From CAZLAP01 sp964557715 (GTDB lineage: Bacteria > Patescibacteriota > Minisyncoccia > Minisyncoccales > RBG-13-42-11): 13,984 nt of DNA. The stretch covers positions 1 to 13,984 of the forward strand of contig CAZLAP010000033.1 of assembly GCA_964557715.1 (NCBI GenBank), read 5' to 3'. Shown one piece after another: positions 12,633-13,984 of this stretch; positions within the stretch are counted from its first letter, which is position 1; each line of letters opens with the position of its first letter. The notes below the pieces were generated by a model. It had not been told where the DNA came from, searched no databases, and worked only from the letters and a program-made list of their open reading frames with translations. Position numbers and translations under genes: made by a program.

Positions 12633-12715
12633 TGCCCAGGGCGGGACTTGAACCCGCACGCTCAAATGAGCCACGCCCCTCAAACGTGTGTGTATACCAA
12701 TTCCACCACCTGGGC
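12633..12715 (-). tRNA. tRNA-Leu(GAG)
   Basis: A class II tRNA: acceptor GCCCAGG/CCTGGGC, anticodon loop TTGAGGG giving GAG, long variable arm (GCTCA..TGAGC), T-arm GCGGG/CCCGC, discriminator A, no CCA encoded. It lies 15 bases after the rplS stop codon, so it is probably cut from the rluA-rplS transcript. Confidence 0.95.
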
Positions 12716-12730
12716 TAATTTTTCCGTGTT

Positions 12731-13114
12731 TTATTTTTCTTGATTTTTAAACGAATCAGCCGCCTGAAATTTTTCCAAAGTTTTTAATTTCGCTTTTCTG
12801 CCTTTGGCTGTTCTTAAATAATAAAGTTTGGCCCTTCTTGCTTTTCCTTGTTTGACAATTTCAATTTTGTCAATAATCGGGGAATGAAGAGGGAATATTT
12901 TTTCAACTCCTATTCCGGAAATTATTTTCCTGACAGTAATGGTTGAAGTAAGGCCTTTGCCGTGCTTTTTAGCTATCACCTGGCCTTCAAAAACCTGGAT
13001 TCTTTCCTTGTTTTTGTCTTTTATTTTTTGATAAATTTTAACAGTATCGCCGGGCTTGATATCAAGCAAATCTTTTTTCAACTGGTCTTTTAATATTTTT
13101 ATTTTTCCAGGCAT
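12731..13114 (-). CDS. rplS: 50S ribosomal protein L19
   Basis: L19 sits at the 30S-50S interface of the ribosome. The 127-residue protein shows the family pattern: KPGDTVKIYQKI, then RIQVFEGQVIAKKHG, then TITVRKIISGIGVEKIFPLHSPIIDKIEIVKQGKARRAKLYYLR in order. The C-terminal Lys-rich tail is slightly longer than in E. coli L19 (115 residues). The start ATG lies 11 bases after the stop of the pseudouridine synthase gene, so the two are in one operon. Elsewhere rplS usually sits with rpsP, rimM and trmD; trmD is not seen here. tRNA-Leu(GAG) and tRNA-Val(TAC) follow closely with no terminator between. Confidence 0.97.
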   Translation of the reverse strand: MPGKIKILKDQLKKDLLDIKPGDTVKIYQKIKDKNKERIQVFEGQVIAKKHGKGLTSTITVRKIISGIGVEKIFPLHSPIIDKIEIVKQGKARRAKLYYLRTAKGRKAKLKTLEKFQAADSFKNQEK

Positions 13115-13125
13115 AGTAATTTTTT

Positions 13126-13764
13126 TTAAGATTTATTATTTTTTAAAATTTCTACCAGATTTTTCAGTTCTTCCGGCAGTTCTGATTTAAATTCTTTTGT
13201 TTTGCCGCCGGGCAGGTTAATTTTAAGATAACTGGCGTGTAAAAAATGTCTTTTTAATCCCTTGGGTGTTATTTGCGCTTTGAACCCGTATTTTTTATCT
13301 CCAACAACAGGATGGCCAATATGGGCAAGCTGAACACGAATTTGGTGCTTCCTGCCTGTTTTCGGTTCAGCCTCAATCAAATCATAATCTTTGAATTTTT
13401 GCAAGACTCTGTAATTTGTAATCGCTTCTCTTTTTCTCTCAAAACCGGGTTCAAAAGGCAGATATACTTTTTGTTTTGTTTTGTCAGACTTGGAGCGGCC
13501 GAGAAAAGTTTTAATTTGGTCCTGCTGATTTTTAAGATGTCCGTTGATTAAAGCAAAATATTTTTTTTCAACTCTTCTTTCTTTAAATTGCTTTTGCAGG
13601 TATTTTAGGGTTTTATCGTTTTTAGCTATCAAGAGCAGGCCGGAAGTATCTTTGTCCAACCGATGCGCTCTTTTTTCAAAATCGTCTGAATTTATTCCGG
13701 CCGGCTTGTCAATAACCAGCAAGTCGCTGTCTTCGTAAATTGTCTTGAGTTTTGAGTTTTCCAT
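13126..13764 (-). CDS. RluA-family pseudouridine synthase, short form
   Basis: This enzyme turns selected uridines of rRNA or tRNA into pseudouridine. The family motif HRLDKDTSGLLLIAK holds the catalytic aspartate D37. Other family segments follow: KKYFALINGHL, EAEPKTGRKHQIRVQLAHIGHPVVGDKKYG and HFLHASYLKI in order. At 212 residues it begins directly with the catalytic domain (YEDSDLLVIDKPAGI) and has no N-terminal S4 domain, so it is nearer in size to RluA or TruC types than to RluD. Its exact target cannot be told. ATG 13764 is the start; a candidate promoter lies upstream, and rplS follows 11 bases after the stop. A translational role in one operon with L19 fits. Confidence 0.92.
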   Translation of the reverse strand: MENSKLKTIYEDSDLLVIDKPAGINSDDFEKRAHRLDKDTSGLLLIAKNDKTLKYLQKQFKERRVEKKYFALINGHLKNQQDQIKTFLGRSKSDKTKQKVYLPFEPGFERKREAITNYRVLQKFKDYDLIEAEPKTGRKHQIRVQLAHIGHPVVGDKKYGFKAQITPKGLKRHFLHASYLKINLPGGKTKEFKSELPEELKNLVEILKNNKS

Positions 13765-13793
13765 TTCATAATATAATTTTGTTTTATTTATTT

Positions 13794-13822
13794 ATTTTAT
13801 CAAAAATCCCTAAAAAATCCAA
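13794..13822 (-). promoter_or_regulatory. Candidate promoter of the rluA-like/rplS/tRNA unit
   Basis: TTGGAT and TAAAAT are 17 bases apart on the minus strand. The leader to the ATG at 13764 would be about 20-30 bases and is almost free of G, with TTTA repeats in the plus strand. Confidence 0.5.
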
Positions 13823-13895
13823 TGCCTGCTGTTTTTGGACGGCAAATTTATTTTAGTCAGGAAATGCCAGCCATTTTAGATTTATTCTGGCACAA

Positions 13896-13930
13896 TAAAA
13901 AAGAAGCTCGGCTAAAAATATAGCCGAGCT
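13896..13930 (-). terminator. Intrinsic terminator of a gene beyond the right edge
   Basis: A perfect 10-bp stem (AGCTCGGCTA) with a 6-base loop, followed on the minus strand by a run of T. It lies just after two possible stop codons of a minus-strand gene entering from the right. A weaker 6-bp inverted repeat (TGCCAG/CTGGCA, 13865-13892) adjoins it. Confidence 0.85.
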
Positions 13931-13935
13931 GATGT

Positions 13936-13984
13936 TTAGATTAAAAGATCAGGGCGGATAAAGATGAGAGTCTTGTTCATGTCT
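13936..13984 (-). other. Probable 3' tip of a minus-strand gene cut by the window edge
   Basis: Two minus-strand frames stay open from the edge: one ends RHEQDSHLYPP with TGA at 13949-13951, the other ends RPDLLI with TAA at 13936-13938. Either would be followed at once by the terminator. The piece is too short to name a product or pick the frame. Confidence 0.35.

Overview
The window is an AT-rich bacterial chromosome segment that most resembles a Patescibacteria/CPR genome, probably of the Parcubacteria branch. The pointers are a minimal IF-2 of about 506 residues, very compact spacing with many start codons lacking a clear Shine-Dalgarno sequence, thirteen tRNA genes of which only one encodes CCA, and several proteins whose sequence style I associate with that group (DUF4446, 3D-domain protein, trypsin-like protease, PKD-domain secreted protein). 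UGA acts as a stop codon (it ends the DUF4446 gene), so this does not look like the UGA=Gly lineages. Lineage is inference from style; no marker phylogeny was possible.

Layout. 1-489 (-): 5' part of a polyprenyl diphosphate synthase gene running off the left edge. 644-2173 (+): RNase Y (rny) with its own promoter and terminator. About 2240-2809: decayed remnant of a large serine recombinase pointing into a tRNA-Gly gene. 2798-2946 (-): tRNA-Gly(TCC) and tRNA-Pro(TGG). 2994-3599: an unusual repeat zone with two related multi-hairpin elements, a 66-base tandem duplication that copies the first bases of the adjoining tRNA, and tRNA-Arg(TCT) plus tRNA-His(GTG). 3622-4647 (-): HtrA/Do-like serine protease, divergent from the next block.

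4750-9912 (+) looks like one mixed tRNA/mRNA transcription unit: tRNA-Arg(CCT), tRNA-Ala(GGC), tRNA-Ser(CGA), DUF4446 protein, infB, rbfA, tRNA-Cys(GCA), a DUF362 ferredoxin-like protein, a radical SAM protein and tRNA-Leu(TAA). The only clear intrinsic terminator I see in it is at the end. Its core is translational (IF-2 and RbfA act in initiation and 30S maturation). The DUF362/radical SAM pair is a possible redox-enzyme cassette of unknown substrate.

9922-12444 (-) is an envelope block: a membrane-anchored 3D-domain protein, tRNA-Gly(GCC) and tRNA-Phe(GAA), a secreted multidomain PKD protein and a small membrane-anchored protein. 12550-13764 (-) returns to translation: a short RluA-type pseudouridine synthase, ribosomal protein L19, tRNA-Leu(GAG) and tRNA-Val(TAC). 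The right edge holds a terminator and the likely 3' tip of another minus-strand gene.

The most notable points are the hairpin-repeat zone around the tRNA-Arg/His genes, the recombinase fossil at tRNA-Gly, the protein gene starting three bases after a tRNA, and the DUF362/radical SAM pair. None is proven to be a new system from sequence alone.
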